A stretch of DNA of 64,000 nucleotides from Paenibacillus sp. FSL M7-0420 (GTDB lineage: Bacteria; Bacillota; Bacilli; Paenibacillales; Paenibacillaceae), in NCBI RefSeq assembly GCF_038002345.1, contig NZ_JBBOCJ010000001.1:1674001-1738000 (forward strand), written 5' to 3'. Positions within the stretch are counted from its first letter, which is position 1, and each line of letters starts with the position of its first letter. Shown piece by piece: positions 9,150-18,538 of this stretch. The position numbers and the translations under genes were made by a program. The notes under the pieces are model-generated. The model saw only the letters and a program-made list of their open reading frames with translations, ran no database searches and was not told where the DNA came from.

Positions 9150-10520
9150 ATGCAGACTTTGCTGCTCTGGCTATTTTATATCTCTACCTTTTATGCTTTT
9201 ATTCCCGGTATGATCAGCCGTTTATTTGGTTATCGTGTCTTCCGCAAAGGAATCGGGCGTACGGATTACGGCCTGACCTTTGATGACGGGCCAGACCCGC
9301 ATTATACACCGCTGCTGCTGGATCTGCTTAAACGCTACGATGCGAAGGCGACCTTTTTTGTCGTTGGCTCGCACGCGGAGCAGCACCCCGAGATCATCAA
9401 GCGAATGCATGACGAAGGGCATTTGATCGGAATTCATAATTATGTGCACAAGACGAACTGGCTGATGCGTCCCGCCACGGTGAGGAAGCAGATCGACCGG
9501 ACAGACGAGATCATCTTCTCCATTACCGGCGAGCGCAGCACTTATTACCGTCCTCCTTGGGGAATCGTGAACCTGTTCGACTTCTCCAAACGCCGTCAGG
9601 TGCAGATTGTGCTGTGGTCGGCGATGTTCGGCGACTGGAAGGAGAAGCTTGGAGCGGAGAAGCTGACCGAGAAGCTCATTGCGAAGCTCGGCCCGGGTGA
9701 GGTGCTGCTGCTGCATGACTGCGGGAAGACGATCGGCGCTGATCCGAATGCACCGGAGCATATGCTGATTGCGCTGGAGCGGATGCTGGCCGAGGCCGAG
9801 CGGCGCGGACTGCACAGCGTCCGGATTGACGAGATGATCAAGGCGGTGCAGCGCTCCCCGATCACGCATCTGTCCTTCGGCAAGCGGCTGCTTGTCGGAT
9901 TGTGGCTGGCGTGGGAGAAGCTGTTCCAGCTAATGTTCCAGCTCAAGACGATAACGCCAGCAGATCCGTTCCTTCATTACCGTCTGCGCAAGTATCAGGG
10001 GAATACAGTGCTGATGGACAACGGCGAGACCTTGAGCAAAGGCGACAAGGTCATTGAGCTGCATATCGACAACAGGCAGCTGTTCGAGCTGGGGATTCAT
10101 TCCCGTTCTCCGGCCCAGCTGGCGATCCGCATGATCCGCCGGATGGAGAAGGATCTGCCGCTGCTCGCAGTGCAGATTGCCGGTGAACTCGAGCTGGCCG
10201 AAGCGAAGGCGCTCTACGGCGTGAGTATGATCAACCGCGGGCCGGAGAAATTCGGCTTCATGGTGGTGGATCTGCCCAGCGGCATGTTCGCCCGCTCGAC
10301 CAAATTCTACCTTAGTGTTCTGCTGAGCGTCATCCACCCCTCGGGCGGGGCAAGGCTCAAGGTACGCAGCGAGGTACTGGTGCCCAAGATGATGCTGATG
10401 CCGGTGTCTCAGCTGCTGAACCAGATGAACCAGCGGCGTCCGCATAAGCATGTGGAGCGGGTACACGAAGAGGAACTGACGCTTGAAGCTGAGCTGCCCG
10501 GAGCAACGGTAGTTCATTGA
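9150..10520 (+). CDS. polysaccharide deacetylase family protein with C-terminal extension
   Basis: This 456-residue protein has an N-terminal hydrophobic anchor (about residues 1-22) and a NodB-type deacetylase domain (about 35-235). Visible motifs are TFDDGPDP with the catalytic and metal Asp pair, the metal His pair in HNYVHK, RPPWG, and LLLHDCG. The family removes N- or O-acetyl groups from peptidoglycan or other cell-wall glycans. The second half (about 245-456) is a separate domain; such tails resemble the YkoP-like domain found after deacetylases in Bacilli, but that match is from memory. ATG 9150 follows GCGGTGA by 6 nt; TTG 9144 is an alternative. Confidence 0.87.
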   Translation: MQTLLLWLFYISTFYAFIPGMISRLFGYRVFRKGIGRTDYGLTFDDGPDPHYTPLLLDLLKRYDAKATFFVVGSHAEQHPEIIKRMHDEGHLIGIHNYVHKTNWLMRPATVRKQIDRTDEIIFSITGERSTYYRPPWGIVNLFDFSKRRQVQIVLWSAMFGDWKEKLGAEKLTEKLIAKLGPGEVLLLHDCGKTIGADPNAPEHMLIALERMLAEAERRGLHSVRIDEMIKAVQRSPITHLSFGKRLLVGLWLAWEKLFQLMFQLKTITPADPFLHYRLRKYQGNTVLMDNGETLSKGDKVIELHIDNRQLFELGIHSRSPAQLAIRMIRRMEKDLPLLAVQIAGELELAEAKALYGVSMINRGPEKFGFMVVDLPSGMFARSTKFYLSVLLSVIHPSGGARLKVRSEVLVPKMMLMPVSQLLNQMNQRRPHKHVERVHEEELTLEAELPGATVVH

Positions 10521-10565
10521 AGAGGAAGCCTAAGCAGTTTAATGCACTTATATTGATTATAATCT

Positions 10566-10596
10566 CCGCTGGCCTATCTGGGCTGGCGGTTTTTTT
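10566..10596 (+). terminator. Rho-independent terminator after the deacetylase gene
   Basis: A 9-bp stem (CCGCTGGCC with GGGCTGGCGG, two G-U pairs) is followed by seven T, 45 bp after the stop codon. Confidence 0.85.
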
Positions 10597-10625
10597 GTGC
10601 GCCTCAAAGCTGCAATTCCATGCAA

Positions 10626-10668
10626 CAAAAAGAGCAGCTCCGGCCGCATTCGCGGTTGGAACTGCTCT
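10626..10668 (-). terminator. Rho-independent terminator after ilvD
   Basis: On the minus strand a 17-bp stem starting AGAGCAGTTCC and ending GGAGCTGCTCT is followed by a T run. It lies just past the ilvD stop. Confidence 0.9.
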
Positions 10669-10705
10669 TCATCATTACATTTGCTTAAGGCTGCGGCTCT
10701 GACGA

Positions 10706-12391
10706 TTAGATCTTCAGCACGCCGCCCTTGCTTGCATTGGTAACCAGCTTGGAGTAACGGGCCAGATAACCGGTCTTCACCTTCGGCTCGAATTCTTTCC
10801 AGCCCTGGCGGCGGACAGCCAGTACTTCTTCTTCCACCAGCAGCTCAATCTTGCGGTTAATCAGATCCAGTTCGATGATGTCGCCATCCTCTACAAAAGC
10901 AATCGGTCCGCCCTCGGCCGCTTCCGGCGAGATATGGCCGATGCTGATGCCGCGGGACGCTCCGGAGAAGCGGCCATCGGTGATCAGGCCGACCTTGGCG
11001 CCAAGACCCATACCGACGATCTGTGAAGTCGGTGCCAGCATTTCCGGCATCCCCGGTCCGCCCTTCGGACCTTCATACCGGATAACTACGACATGGCCTT
11101 CTTTGACCTTGCCGTTCGCAATCCCTTCCAGCGCCTGTTCCTGGGAGTCGAAGCAGATGGCAGGCCCTTTGTGGTAGCCGCCAACGGAAGCATCTACGGC
11201 ACCCACCTTGATGATGGAGCCTTCGGGAGCCAGGTTGCCGTAGAGTACAGCCAATCCGCCAACTTGGGAATAGGGGTTGTCGATGGTATGGATAACAGAT
11301 GTATCCTGGATCTCATGGCCGGTTACATTCTCGGCCAGTGTCTTGCCGGTAACCGTCATGCAATCGCCGAAGATTGCGCCCGGCTTCTTCAGTAATTCGT
11401 TCAGCACGGCGCTTACGCCGCCCGCCCGGTCCACATCTTCGATGAAGATATCGGAGGCCGGAGCCAGCTTGGCCAGATAAGGAACGCGGTTGGCTACTTC
11501 ATTAATCCGTTCCAGCGGATAATCGATTTCGGCTTCCTGAGCCAGTGCCAGGGTATGCAGTACGGTGTTGGTCGAGCCGCCCATCGCCATATCCAGTGCG
11601 AAGGCATTGTCCAGCGATTCCTGGGTTACGATATCACGCGGCTTCAGGTCCAGCTTAATCAGCTCCATAAGCTGGGTTGCTGATTTGCGGACGAAGTCTC
11701 TGCGTTCTTCGGCTACGGCCAGGATGGTGCCGTTGCCCGGAAGCGCAAGGCCCATAGCTTCGGCCAGACAGTTCATGGAGTTGGCAGTGAACATGCCGGA
11801 GCATGAACCGCAGGTAGGACAGCCGAATTGTTCGAGTTCAAGCAGCTCAGCGTCATTGATTTTACCGACCTGATGCGCACCAACGCCTTCGAAGACGGAG
11901 GTCAGGGAGAGCTTCTTGCCTTTGCTGTCTACGCCGGCCTTCATCGGCCCGCCGCTGACGAAGATCGTCGGGATGTTGACGCGCAGTGCGCCCATCATCA
12001 TGCCCGGGGTGATTTTATCACAGTTGGGAATGCACACCATGCCGTCGAACCAGTGCGCGGATACTACCGTTTCCAGAGAGTCGGCAATGATCTCGCGGCT
12101 TGGCAGCGAATAACGCATACCGATATGACCCATGGCAATTCCGTCATCTACGCCGATCGTATTGAATTCAAACGGAACCCCGCCGGCTTCACGGATGGCT
12201 TCCTTCACGATCTTGCCGAATTCCTGCAGATGCACATGACCCGGTACAATATCGATATAGGAATTGCAGACCGCGATGAACGGTTTGCCGAAATCCTCTT
12301 CTTTAACGCCTGCTGCCCGCAGAAGGCTGCGGTGAGGAGCGCGGTCGAAGCCTTTTTTGATCATATCTGATCGCATTTTCTTGTTTGCCAT
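10706..12391 (-). CDS. ilvD: dihydroxy-acid dehydratase
   Basis: This 561-residue enzyme dehydrates 2,3-dihydroxy-isovalerate and 2,3-dihydroxy-3-methylvalerate to the 2-keto acids, the third common step of valine and isoleucine synthesis. It has the family length and motifs: [29 protein letters not shown] and [18 protein letters not shown], whose cysteines hold the iron-sulfur cluster, plus [14 protein letters not shown] near the C-terminus. ATG at 12391 follows AGGGGGAAA. It is monocistronic here: it has its own terminator, and no other ilv or leu gene is nearby. I saw no T-box or obvious CodY box in the leader. Confidence 0.97.
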   Translation of the reverse strand: MANKKMRSDMIKKGFDRAPHRSLLRAAGVKEEDFGKPFIAVCNSYIDIVPGHVHLQEFGKIVKEAIREAGGVPFEFNTIGVDDGIAMGHIGMRYSLPSREIIADSLETVVSAHWFDGMVCIPNCDKITPGMMMGALRVNIPTIFVSGGPMKAGVDSKGKKLSLTSVFEGVGAHQVGKINDAELLELEQFGCPTCGSCSGMFTANSMNCLAEAMGLALPGNGTILAVAEERRDFVRKSATQLMELIKLDLKPRDIVTQESLDNAFALDMAMGGSTNTVLHTLALAQEAEIDYPLERINEVANRVPYLAKLAPASDIFIEDVDRAGGVSAVLNELLKKPGAIFGDCMTVTGKTLAENVTGHEIQDTSVIHTIDNPYSQVGGLAVLYGNLAPEGSIIKVGAVDASVGGYHKGPAICFDSQEQALEGIANGKVKEGHVVVIRYEGPKGGPGMPEMLAPTSQIVGMGLGAKVGLITDGRFSGASRGISIGHISPEAAEGGPIAFVEDGDIIELDLINRKIELLVEEEVLAVRRQGWKEFEPKVKTGYLARYSKLVTNASKGGVLKI

Positions 12392-12425
12392 GATGACTTT
12401 TCCCCCTAACAGTATTGGTGAAGCG

Positions 12426-12453
12426 AATATAGTGCCGCATTAACGCAATGCAA
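12426..12453 (-). promoter_or_regulatory. possible promoter of ilvD
   Basis: On the minus strand TTGCAT and TATATT are separated by 16 bp, with the -10 about 35 bp before the start codon. Confidence 0.35.
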
Positions 12454-12592
12454 TCCCGAAATATACGTACTCTGCGGTGATTGGTTACGAACGTTAATAG
12501 AGAGTCTATCACAAAAAAGCTCTTTTTTCTACCGGACAATGTGAAGTTTGTCGGCGGGTTACGCATGTAAAGTCTGGGCTAATATACAGAAA

Positions 12593-12620
12593 GAAGCCTA
12601 TTCCGTAAAGGATAGACTTC
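12593..12620 (-). terminator. probable terminator after the acyltransferase gene
   Basis: An 11-bp stem with one mismatch (GAAG..CTAT with ATAG..CTTC) is followed on the minus strand by TTTCTG. The T tract is short. Confidence 0.5.
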
Positions 12621-12650
12621 AGTAAATTGATATAGCGTGGCAGCTTCATT

Positions 12651-13691
12651 CTATAGAGAGCGCCGGATGGCGGCACGCTGCAGGGAGATCATCCACTCTA
12701 CGGACGGCTCCACAAGCGGATTCAGCAGACGTCTGACCGCAGGCTGGGCGAGCAGCACCGTGCATCCTACTGCACCGGCGAGCAGCAATGCTGCTCCGGC
12801 AGAATTACTGATATAGGTATACAATCCGGAAATCACCGCCGTGCGGACCACAAAGCCATGCAGCAGAAAAACATAGAGAGTCCGGCGTCCCAGGCCGGTC
12901 ATGCGGCTTAACCCGTAAGGCACCAGACCCAAAAATGCCAGGGAAGCGATGAATTGCAGGCCATAGACTGCGAGCCGGAACAGACCCGCGTACCATTCAT
13001 GGGCGCCAAGCTGCATATAAGTCATACTGCCGTATAGCCAGCCTATGGGGAGATTACCGTCAAGCAGGCTGAGAGCAAGGAGCAGCAGGAGCGAAGCGGC
13101 GGCGGCAATGCTTTTGACATACCGCTGATACAGCTTCACGAATGCCCCGAAGGAGAAATGGTATCCGATCACAAAAAAGGGCAGATACACAAAGGTGCGG
13201 CTGATGCTGAACCAGATCCCGTCCAGTTGCAGATAACCTACGGCCACCCCTGCGGTAACAGCGAAGGCCAGCTGGGCGCTGACGGTCCAGCGGCTCATGC
13301 CCAGCATCAGCAGGCGCCAGCAGATGTGGCTGGCCAGGAACCAGAGCAGCAGATAGGGAGCGAAGAACGAATGCTGTATATTATTGACATGAAACAGGGA
13401 GGCGTCAAGTAGGGAGTAGAGGCTCTGAAAAATAACATATTGAAGGGCAATCTGCAGCAGGACTTTGCGTCCTGGCGCTCCATGTAAGCTTGAACGGGCG
13501 AAGTATCCGGTCACCAGCACAAACAGCGGCATATGAAAACTGAAGATCCACTGGTAAAGAGTGTGAAGTCCGCTCATTTCTTGAATCAGGGGTTCGATCG
13601 CATTGGCCACAAAGACAGTTACAATTAGCATGAAGCGCAGATTAAGAAAAAATGTCTCTCCGCGCGTGTTAAGCGGGCTTTCCCGGGTCAT
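12651..13691 (-). CDS. membrane-bound acyltransferase 3 family protein
   Basis: This 346-residue protein has about ten hydrophobic segments and the look of the acyltransferase 3 family (fucose 4-O-acetylase branch). It has a cytoplasmic N-terminus with NLRFMLIVTVFVANAIEP, then WIFSFHMPLFVLVTGYFARS with the conserved HMPLF, and later FVYLPFFVIGYHF. Members move acetyl or similar groups onto extracellular or wall-linked sugars. It is alone on the minus strand, with a divergent hydrolase gene upstream. Its acceptor cannot be told from the sequence. Confidence 0.85.
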   Translation of the reverse strand: MTRESPLNTRGETFFLNLRFMLIVTVFVANAIEPLIQEMSGLHTLYQWIFSFHMPLFVLVTGYFARSSLHGAPGRKVLLQIALQYVIFQSLYSLLDASLFHVNNIQHSFFAPYLLLWFLASHICWRLLMLGMSRWTVSAQLAFAVTAGVAVGYLQLDGIWFSISRTFVYLPFFVIGYHFSFGAFVKLYQRYVKSIAAAASLLLLLALSLLDGNLPIGWLYGSMTYMQLGAHEWYAGLFRLAVYGLQFIASLAFLGLVPYGLSRMTGLGRRTLYVFLLHGFVVRTAVISGLYTYISNSAGAALLLAGAVGCTVLLAQPAVRRLLNPLVEPSVEWMISLQRAAIRRSL

Positions 13692-13904
13692 GACGTAACC
13701 TCCAATGAAATTAGGGTTTGCGCAGGGTACGATACTTTAATTTTAAAATACATGATTTCCGGACAATAAATTGTGAAATACATCACAATAGTAAGCGCTA
13801 TCATTGGAAATGGATAGGGCCAGATGTGGCGAAGTCTTGAAGGTTGTTTGAATTCACCGATTCCCTTATAATTTTCAGTATGCAGGAATCGGGAGTGAAC
13901 ACTA

Positions 13905-14654
13905 ATGAAAAAGAATATAATCAGACGCCGTGTGCTTATTGGAGTGGTATTGGTTCTGTTGACGGCGGGGGTGTTTATATGGAGATATCTGACTCCGTAT
14001 ACACCGGAGGCACGGGCGGAAACGGCTCTGATCTCTGCCGGGGGAGTCTCTGTCGAGCAGAATGACAACTGGATCTCGTTCGACCCTTCAGTGGTGCTCG
14101 GCACCTCCATAATTTTTTATCCGGGAGCACTGGTCAAGGCAGAAGCATATGCGCCACTGGCCCGTAAAGTTGCCGCTGCCGGTCACCCCTTCTACATTGC
14201 CAGAATGCCGCTTAATCTGGCTGTAATCAAAGGGGATGCCGCCGAAGAGATTATCCGCGTGCATCCGAAGCAGTCCTTCGTCCTGGGCGGACATTCGCTC
14301 GGCGGCGTAATGGCTTCACGCTTCGCTGCAGATCATGCCGGCCAGCTGGAAGGCGTTTTTTTTCTGGCCTCGTATCCCGATGAGAAAGGCAGCCTGAAGG
14401 ACACCACGCTATCCGTCTTGTCTGTGCTGGGGACGCAGGATGAAGTCGTAGACCAGAAGAGCTATAACAAAGGGCGTTCCTATTTACCGGGCAATACCGT
14501 ATATGTGTCGGTTGACGGCGGTAACCATGCCCAATTTGGCAGTTATGGAGCGCAAAAGGGGGACGGTACCGCTACGATTACCGAAGAAGAACAGCAGACA
14601 CGGACCGCCCGGGCGATGCTGGACTGGCTGGGGAATCTGCGCCAGAGCAAATAG
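13905..14654 (+). CDS. alpha/beta hydrolase
   Basis: This 249-residue protein starts with an Arg/Lys-rich stretch and one membrane segment (about residues 10-27), so it is probably anchored with the catalytic domain outside. It shows the nucleophile elbow G-H-S-L-G-G (FVLGGHSLGGVMASRF) and a C-terminal DGGNHAQFGSYG that should supply the catalytic His; GTQDEVV probably holds the Asp. The family includes esterases and dienelactone-hydrolase-like enzymes. ATG 13905 follows GGGAGTG. No substrate can be assigned, and the downstream HAD gene starts 46 bp later, so the two may be cotranscribed. Confidence 0.85.
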   Translation: MKKNIIRRRVLIGVVLVLLTAGVFIWRYLTPYTPEARAETALISAGGVSVEQNDNWISFDPSVVLGTSIIFYPGALVKAEAYAPLARKVAAAGHPFYIARMPLNLAVIKGDAAEEIIRVHPKQSFVLGGHSLGGVMASRFAADHAGQLEGVFFLASYPDEKGSLKDTTLSVLSVLGTQDEVVDQKSYNKGRSYLPGNTVYVSVDGGNHAQFGSYGAQKGDGTATITEEEQQTRTARAMLDWLGNLRQSK

Positions 14655-14700
14655 ATACGAATACCTGAAGTAATATAACTTATGCGGAAGGAGCGCTGGA

Positions 14701-15471
14701 ATGCCTGTATTGCACATCAATGAACTCTCTGTTCCCGTAAGCGGCCTCCTGTTCGATAAGGACGGCACGCTGCTTGATCTCCTGGCCACCTGGGGCAGCT
14801 GGGCTGAGCTGGTGCTTGAGGGGCTGGGCAGCCAGCTGACTTTAATGGGCAGCAGACCTGTAACGGGAGCAGATTTGGCCCCGGTGCTGGGGACGACGCA
14901 TGATGCTTCCGGACGAATTACCGGTTATGATCCTGCCGGTCCGCTCTCCATGGCAACGGCTGAGGAATCCACCGGGATTCTGGCCTGGCAGCTCTATACA
15001 GCGGGTGTCCCCTGGAATGAAGCGGTGACGCGAGTGAATGCCATCTCCAAGGAGGCCATGAATGAGCTTCGCCGCCGCCGTACGGCTGTGCCCATGCCGG
15101 GATTATTGCCGTTCCTGGAGCAGTGTGCTGCCGCCTCCCTGAAGCTTGGCGTTGTGACCTCCGACAATCTGTCCACCACCCGCGAGCATCTGGAATGGCT
15201 GGGCATCTCCGGGTACTTCGGGGCGGTGGTTACCCGCGACCGGGTAAAGTACGGCAAGCCTGCACCGGAGATGGCCGAGAAGGCCTGCCGGGAGCTGGAG
15301 CTGCGGCCTGAAGAGACGGTTATCATAGGTGACAGCAATGCGGATATGCAGCTGGGCCGGGGGGCGGGGCTGCGTCTTGCGGTCGGGATCTCCCCGGACG
15401 GAAATACAGACCATCTGCTGGATGCGGATATTGTGGTAACCGGCTATCCGGCGCTCCGCTTAACGATCTGA
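14701..15471 (+). CDS. HAD family hydrolase (phosphatase)
   Basis: This 256-residue cytoplasmic protein has all HAD motifs: motif I LLFDKDGTLLD with the nucleophile Asp and the acid/base Asp, motif II LGVVTSDN, motif III Lys in RVKYGKPAPEM, and motif IV VIIGDSNADMQLG. The helical cap lies between motifs I and II. This is the phosphoglycolate phosphatase/beta-phosphoglucomutase-like branch, whose substrates are small phosphorylated metabolites. GGAAGGAG precedes ATG 14701. The sirtuin gene follows after 40 bp on the same strand. Confidence 0.9.
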   Translation: MPVLHINELSVPVSGLLFDKDGTLLDLLATWGSWAELVLEGLGSQLTLMGSRPVTGADLAPVLGTTHDASGRITGYDPAGPLSMATAEESTGILAWQLYTAGVPWNEAVTRVNAISKEAMNELRRRRTAVPMPGLLPFLEQCAAASLKLGVVTSDNLSTTREHLEWLGISGYFGAVVTRDRVKYGKPAPEMAEKACRELELRPEETVIIGDSNADMQLGRGAGLRLAVGISPDGNTDHLLDADIVVTGYPALRLTI

Positions 15472-15511
15472 ATTCATTACGATTTACGTACAGAGAGGAC
15501 AGGTGTAGATT

Positions 15512-16252
15512 ATGGAACAATTACAGCTACTGGCTTCCTGGATACAAGACAGCAACAATATTGTGTTTTTCGGCGGTGCCGGAACATCGACAGAGAGCGG
15601 CATCCCGGACTTCCGTTCGGCAGCCGGTCTGTACCAGACCCAGCACAACTCTCCCTATCCGCCTGAGGTGATGCTCAGCCGCAGCTTTTTTATGTCCTCG
15701 CCGGACATTTTTTTTGATTTCTACCGCAGCAAGATGATTCATCCCGGAGCGAAGCCGAACGGGGCCCACCGGCTGCTTGCGGAGCTGGAGGATAGCGGCA
15801 GGCTGAAGGCGGTCATAACGCAAAATATCGACGGACTTCATCAGATTGCCGGAAGCCGCCGGGTTCTGGAGCTGCACGGCTCTATCCACCGCAATCACTG
15901 CATGGGCTGTCAGCGCTATTACGGCCTGGAGGAATGGCTGGAGCAGGAAGGCTCTGTGCCGCGCTGTGAGGACTGCGGGGGGATCATCAAGCCGGATGTG
16001 GTGCTCTATGAGGAAGCACTCGATCATGAGGTGCTTGTTGAGGCCGTGGATGCCATTGCAGCGGCGGATCTGCTGATCATCGGCGGTACCTCGCTTACCG
16101 TTCATCCTGCCGCAAGCCTGGTCACTTACTTCAGGGGGCGGCATACTGTACTGATTAACGGCGAGCCTACCCCGTATGATGATCAGGCAGACCTGATTAT
16201 TACAGAACGGATCGGAGATGTGCTGGGCAGAGTGCAGGGACTGCTGGGCTAA
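15512..16252 (+). CDS. NAD-dependent protein deacylase (sirtuin)
   Basis: This 246-residue Sir2-family enzyme uses NAD to remove acyl groups from protein lysines. Visible motifs are GGAGTSTESGIPDFRS (NAD binding), TQNIDGLH, the catalytic His in ELHGSIH, the zinc cysteines C-x-x-C in NHCMGCQ and C-x-x-C in CEDCGG, and GTSLTVHPAASL. This matches the bacterial CobB/SrtN type in length. Its stop codon TAA lies in the loop of its terminator. In Bacilli such enzymes reset acetylation of central-metabolism proteins such as AcsA; no acs or acu gene is present here. Confidence 0.94.
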   Translation: MEQLQLLASWIQDSNNIVFFGGAGTSTESGIPDFRSAAGLYQTQHNSPYPPEVMLSRSFFMSSPDIFFDFYRSKMIHPGAKPNGAHRLLAELEDSGRLKAVITQNIDGLHQIAGSRRVLELHGSIHRNHCMGCQRYYGLEEWLEQEGSVPRCEDCGGIIKPDVVLYEEALDHEVLVEAVDAIAAADLLIIGGTSLTVHPAASLVTYFRGRHTVLINGEPTPYDDQADLIITERIGDVLGRVQGLLG

Positions 16253-16272
16253 CGCCCAGTCAGTCTTTTTTT
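16244..16272 (+). terminator. Rho-independent terminator overlapping the sirtuin stop codon
   Basis: CTGGGC pairs with GCCCAG across a 4-nt loop, followed by TCAGTC and seven T. The TAA stop falls in the loop. Confidence 0.75.
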
Positions 16273-16350
16273 GTAGAACAAGATTACTTATGAAGCCGTG
16301 AGTTTATAGAAGGGTATTCACACATGAGATACGAGAGGCAGGGATATAAC

Positions 16351-17349
16351 ATGGTATATGTGGCTAGTGATGAACGGTATGAAGGAATGCGTTACAACCG
16401 CACCGGCAGGTCAGGTCTCAAGCTTCCGGCCATCTCACTGGGCCTGTGGCATAATTTTGGCGGCATTGATGCCTTTGAGAACGGACGTGAGATGATTACC
16501 CGCGCCTTTGATCTCGGAATTACCCACTTCGACCTGGCGAATAACTACGGGCCTCCGGCCGGATCGGCGGAGGAGCTGTTCGGCAAGGTACTGGCCCGGG
16601 ATCTCGCGCCGTACCGTGACGAGCTGATAATCTCCACCAAGGCGGGATATACGATGTGGCCCGGCCCTTACGGGGACTGGGGTTCACGTAAATATATCCT
16701 GTCGAGTCTGGACCAGAGCCTGAAGCGGCTGGGGCTGGACTATGTGGATATCTTCTACTCCCACCGCCCGGACCCGGACACGCCCATGGAAGAAACGATG
16801 GGAGCGCTGGATCATGCTGTACGCTCAGGCAAGGCACTGTACATCGGCTTGTCCAACTATACGGCAGAGCAGACGCAGCAGGCTATTGCGATCTTGAAGG
16901 AGCTGGGCACCCCGCTGCTGATTCATCAGCCGAGGTATTCCATGCTGGACCGCTGGATTGAAGGCGGGCTTCAGGATGTACTGGAGGAGCATGGGGTGGG
17001 CAGCATCGCCTTCACTCCGCTGGCGCAGGGTCTGCTGACGAATAAATATCTGAACGGCATCCCCGAAGATTCCCGGGCAGCCGGACCTTCGGCTGCGCTG
17101 AATGAGAGCCGGATTACGCCGGAGGTGCTGCGCAGAATCCACGCGCTGAACCAGATGGCCGTAGCGCGCGGCCAGAGTCTGGCCCAGTTCGCCCTGCTCT
17201 GGACGCTGCGCGGCGGCCGGATCACCTCGGCGCTGATCGGCGCCAGCCGGGTCAGCCAGATCGAGGAAAATATCGCCGCGCTGTCCCACAGTGACTTCAC
17301 GCAGGAGGAGCTGGACCGGATCGAAACGATCCTTAAGACAGAGGAGTGA
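16351..17349 (+). CDS. aldo/keto reductase (YghZ/Gpr-like)
   Basis: This 332-residue NADPH-dependent oxidoreductase has an (alpha/beta)8 barrel fold. The start MVYVASDERYEGMRYNRTG and the GLWHNFGG block match the branch known as L-glyceraldehyde 3-phosphate reductase. FDLANNYGPPAGSAEE carries the catalytic Asp and Tyr, STKAGY the Lys, and YSHRPDPDTP the His region. ATG 16351 is chosen over ATG 16324 because family members begin at MVY. The branch handles methylglyoxal and related aldehydes. It is monocistronic; the next gene converges on it. Confidence 0.92.
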   Translation: MVYVASDERYEGMRYNRTGRSGLKLPAISLGLWHNFGGIDAFENGREMITRAFDLGITHFDLANNYGPPAGSAEELFGKVLARDLAPYRDELIISTKAGYTMWPGPYGDWGSRKYILSSLDQSLKRLGLDYVDIFYSHRPDPDTPMEETMGALDHAVRSGKALYIGLSNYTAEQTQQAIAILKELGTPLLIHQPRYSMLDRWIEGGLQDVLEEHGVGSIAFTPLAQGLLTNKYLNGIPEDSRAAGPSAALNESRITPEVLRRIHALNQMAVARGQSLAQFALLWTLRGGRITSALIGASRVSQIEENIAALSHSDFTQEELDRIETILKTEE

Positions 17350-17398
17350 AGCCTAAGAGTTGCCATAAGGTCCGGCTTCCATAGATAACCATGCAAGC

Positions 17399-17426
17399 AG
17401 CCCGCTTCCTGTTCAGGAGACGGGCT
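17399..17426. terminator. possible bidirectional terminator between convergent genes
   Basis: AGCCCG..TCCTG pairs with CAGGA..CGGGCT across a 2-nt loop, between the aldo/keto reductase and the AraC regulator. T tracts on both sides are poor. Confidence 0.45.
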
Positions 17427-17445
17427 GTTGCTCTAGGCGATAGGG

Positions 17446-18303
17446 CTATTTCTCTCCAGGGTTCACCGTGGCCTGGCGGTAAGCGGAGGGGGATTGGCGG
17501 TAGAAGCGCTTGAACTGCCGGGAGAAATACAGGGCATCAGTCAGTCCGACCGATGCCGCTACCTGCTCCACGGACAGCTCGGGACGTTCACGCAGCAGCT
17601 GGCGGGATTTCTCTACCCGCAGCTTGAGCAGGTAAGTGACCGGAGAGAGCCCCGTCTCCTGCTTGAAGATACGGGAGAGATAAGCGCGGTTATATCCCAG
17701 AGAGCCGCACATCTGTTCAATCGAGACCGGATGGGCATACTGGGAAGCCATGTAGTGAATCATCTGCTTCACTGTCCGCTTGATCTGTGATTCCGCACCC
17801 GGCAGCCGGGAGGATGAGACCAGCAGCTCCGCTGCCTCCCCTGCAATGAGGTACAGATATCCCAGAGAGGTCAGGGCGGCGCTCTCCTTATTGGCATAGA
17901 AGGCGGACATCATCCCGGCAAGCGCTCCGGGAATGACACTGCCGCCTGCGGTAGACAGCACCGGGGCTAGCGGAGCGAAGCCCGCCTGCTGCGCAAGCTG
18001 CCCGGCATCAGCGCCGGTGAAGGCCGCCCAGCGGTAACGCCAGGGCTGCTGCTGATCCGAGATATAGCTGACCAGCTGGCCCGGATGGATCAGGAAGCAG
18101 TCTCCTGCTCCCAGCTCATACGTGTGCTCCTCTGTCCGGAAGACCCCGGCGCCTGATTCAATATAATGGAGCAGATAGTAATCGTAGATCTTGGGACCCG
18201 CCTGATGCAGCGGGAGGGTCTGGCTCTCTCCCGCAAAGAGTACATGCAGCAGCTGCTTATCGTAATATACAGGATTTGATCCTACTGAATAGGTATGTTG
18301 CAC
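17446..18303 (-). CDS. AraC family transcriptional regulator, likely of the galactose genes
   Basis: This 285-residue regulator has an N-terminal cupin-type sugar-binding half (about residues 20-150, with YYLLHYIESGAGVF and GDCFLIHPGQ) and a C-terminal double helix-turn-helix (about 185-280, with SLGYNRAYLSRIFKQETG and VGLTDALYFSRQFKRF). This is the layout of MsmR/RafR-like activators. It is divergent from galKET with a 235-bp gap, so control of galactose use is the natural inference. The effector is likely galactose or an alpha-galactoside, but nothing in the sequence proves it. Confidence 0.88.
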   Translation of the reverse strand: MQHTYSVGSNPVYYDKQLLHVLFAGESQTLPLHQAGPKIYDYYLLHYIESGAGVFRTEEHTYELGAGDCFLIHPGQLVSYISDQQQPWRYRWAAFTGADAGQLAQQAGFAPLAPVLSTAGGSVIPGALAGMMSAFYANKESAALTSLGYLYLIAGEAAELLVSSSRLPGAESQIKRTVKQMIHYMASQYAHPVSIEQMCGSLGYNRAYLSRIFKQETGLSPVTYLLKLRVEKSRQLLRERPELSVEQVAASVGLTDALYFSRQFKRFYRQSPSAYRQATVNPGEK

Positions 18304-18422
18304 TGCAAGCCGCCCTTCTTGAAGAGAACGCTCCTATCGCTAAGTGTATAAGGAGCGCCCGTTCACTTTTCTTCTTACTGAGTATAGTCTCTTCAGAGAC
18401 GAAAGTCACATTTGTCCATATA

Positions 18423-18469
18423 TTGCACACATGATTGCATTATCAGGGCAAGTCTGATTTTATTATAAT
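18423..18469 (+). promoter_or_regulatory. likely galKET promoter with possible AraC-type operator
   Basis: A perfect -10 TATAAT (18464-18469) lies 69 bp before the galK start, with no good -35 at 16-18 bp. Two direct TTGCA repeats (18423-18427 and 18435-18439) lie upstream. A strong -10 without a -35 is what an activator-dependent promoter looks like; the repeats could be half-sites for the divergent AraC regulator. Confidence 0.45.
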
Positions 18470-18538
18470 GTAAGCATGAAGGACGCAAGCTATAATCCAC
18501 AGTCCCAGCACAAGCAGCGAAAGGATGGAGTGTCAATA

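Noticed and set aside
9038..9283. 81-residue open frame after a perfect AGGAGGTG
   Set aside because: The ribosome binding sequence directly abuts the start with no spacing, and the frame overlaps the clear deacetylase gene in another frame.
10517..10702. 61-residue open frame after the deacetylase gene
   Set aside because: It runs through the deacetylase terminator and the ilvD terminator, and resembles no protein.
13788..13803. cre-like sequence before the alpha/beta hydrolase gene
   Set aside because: It has a mismatch at a fixed position and no linked carbon-use gene.
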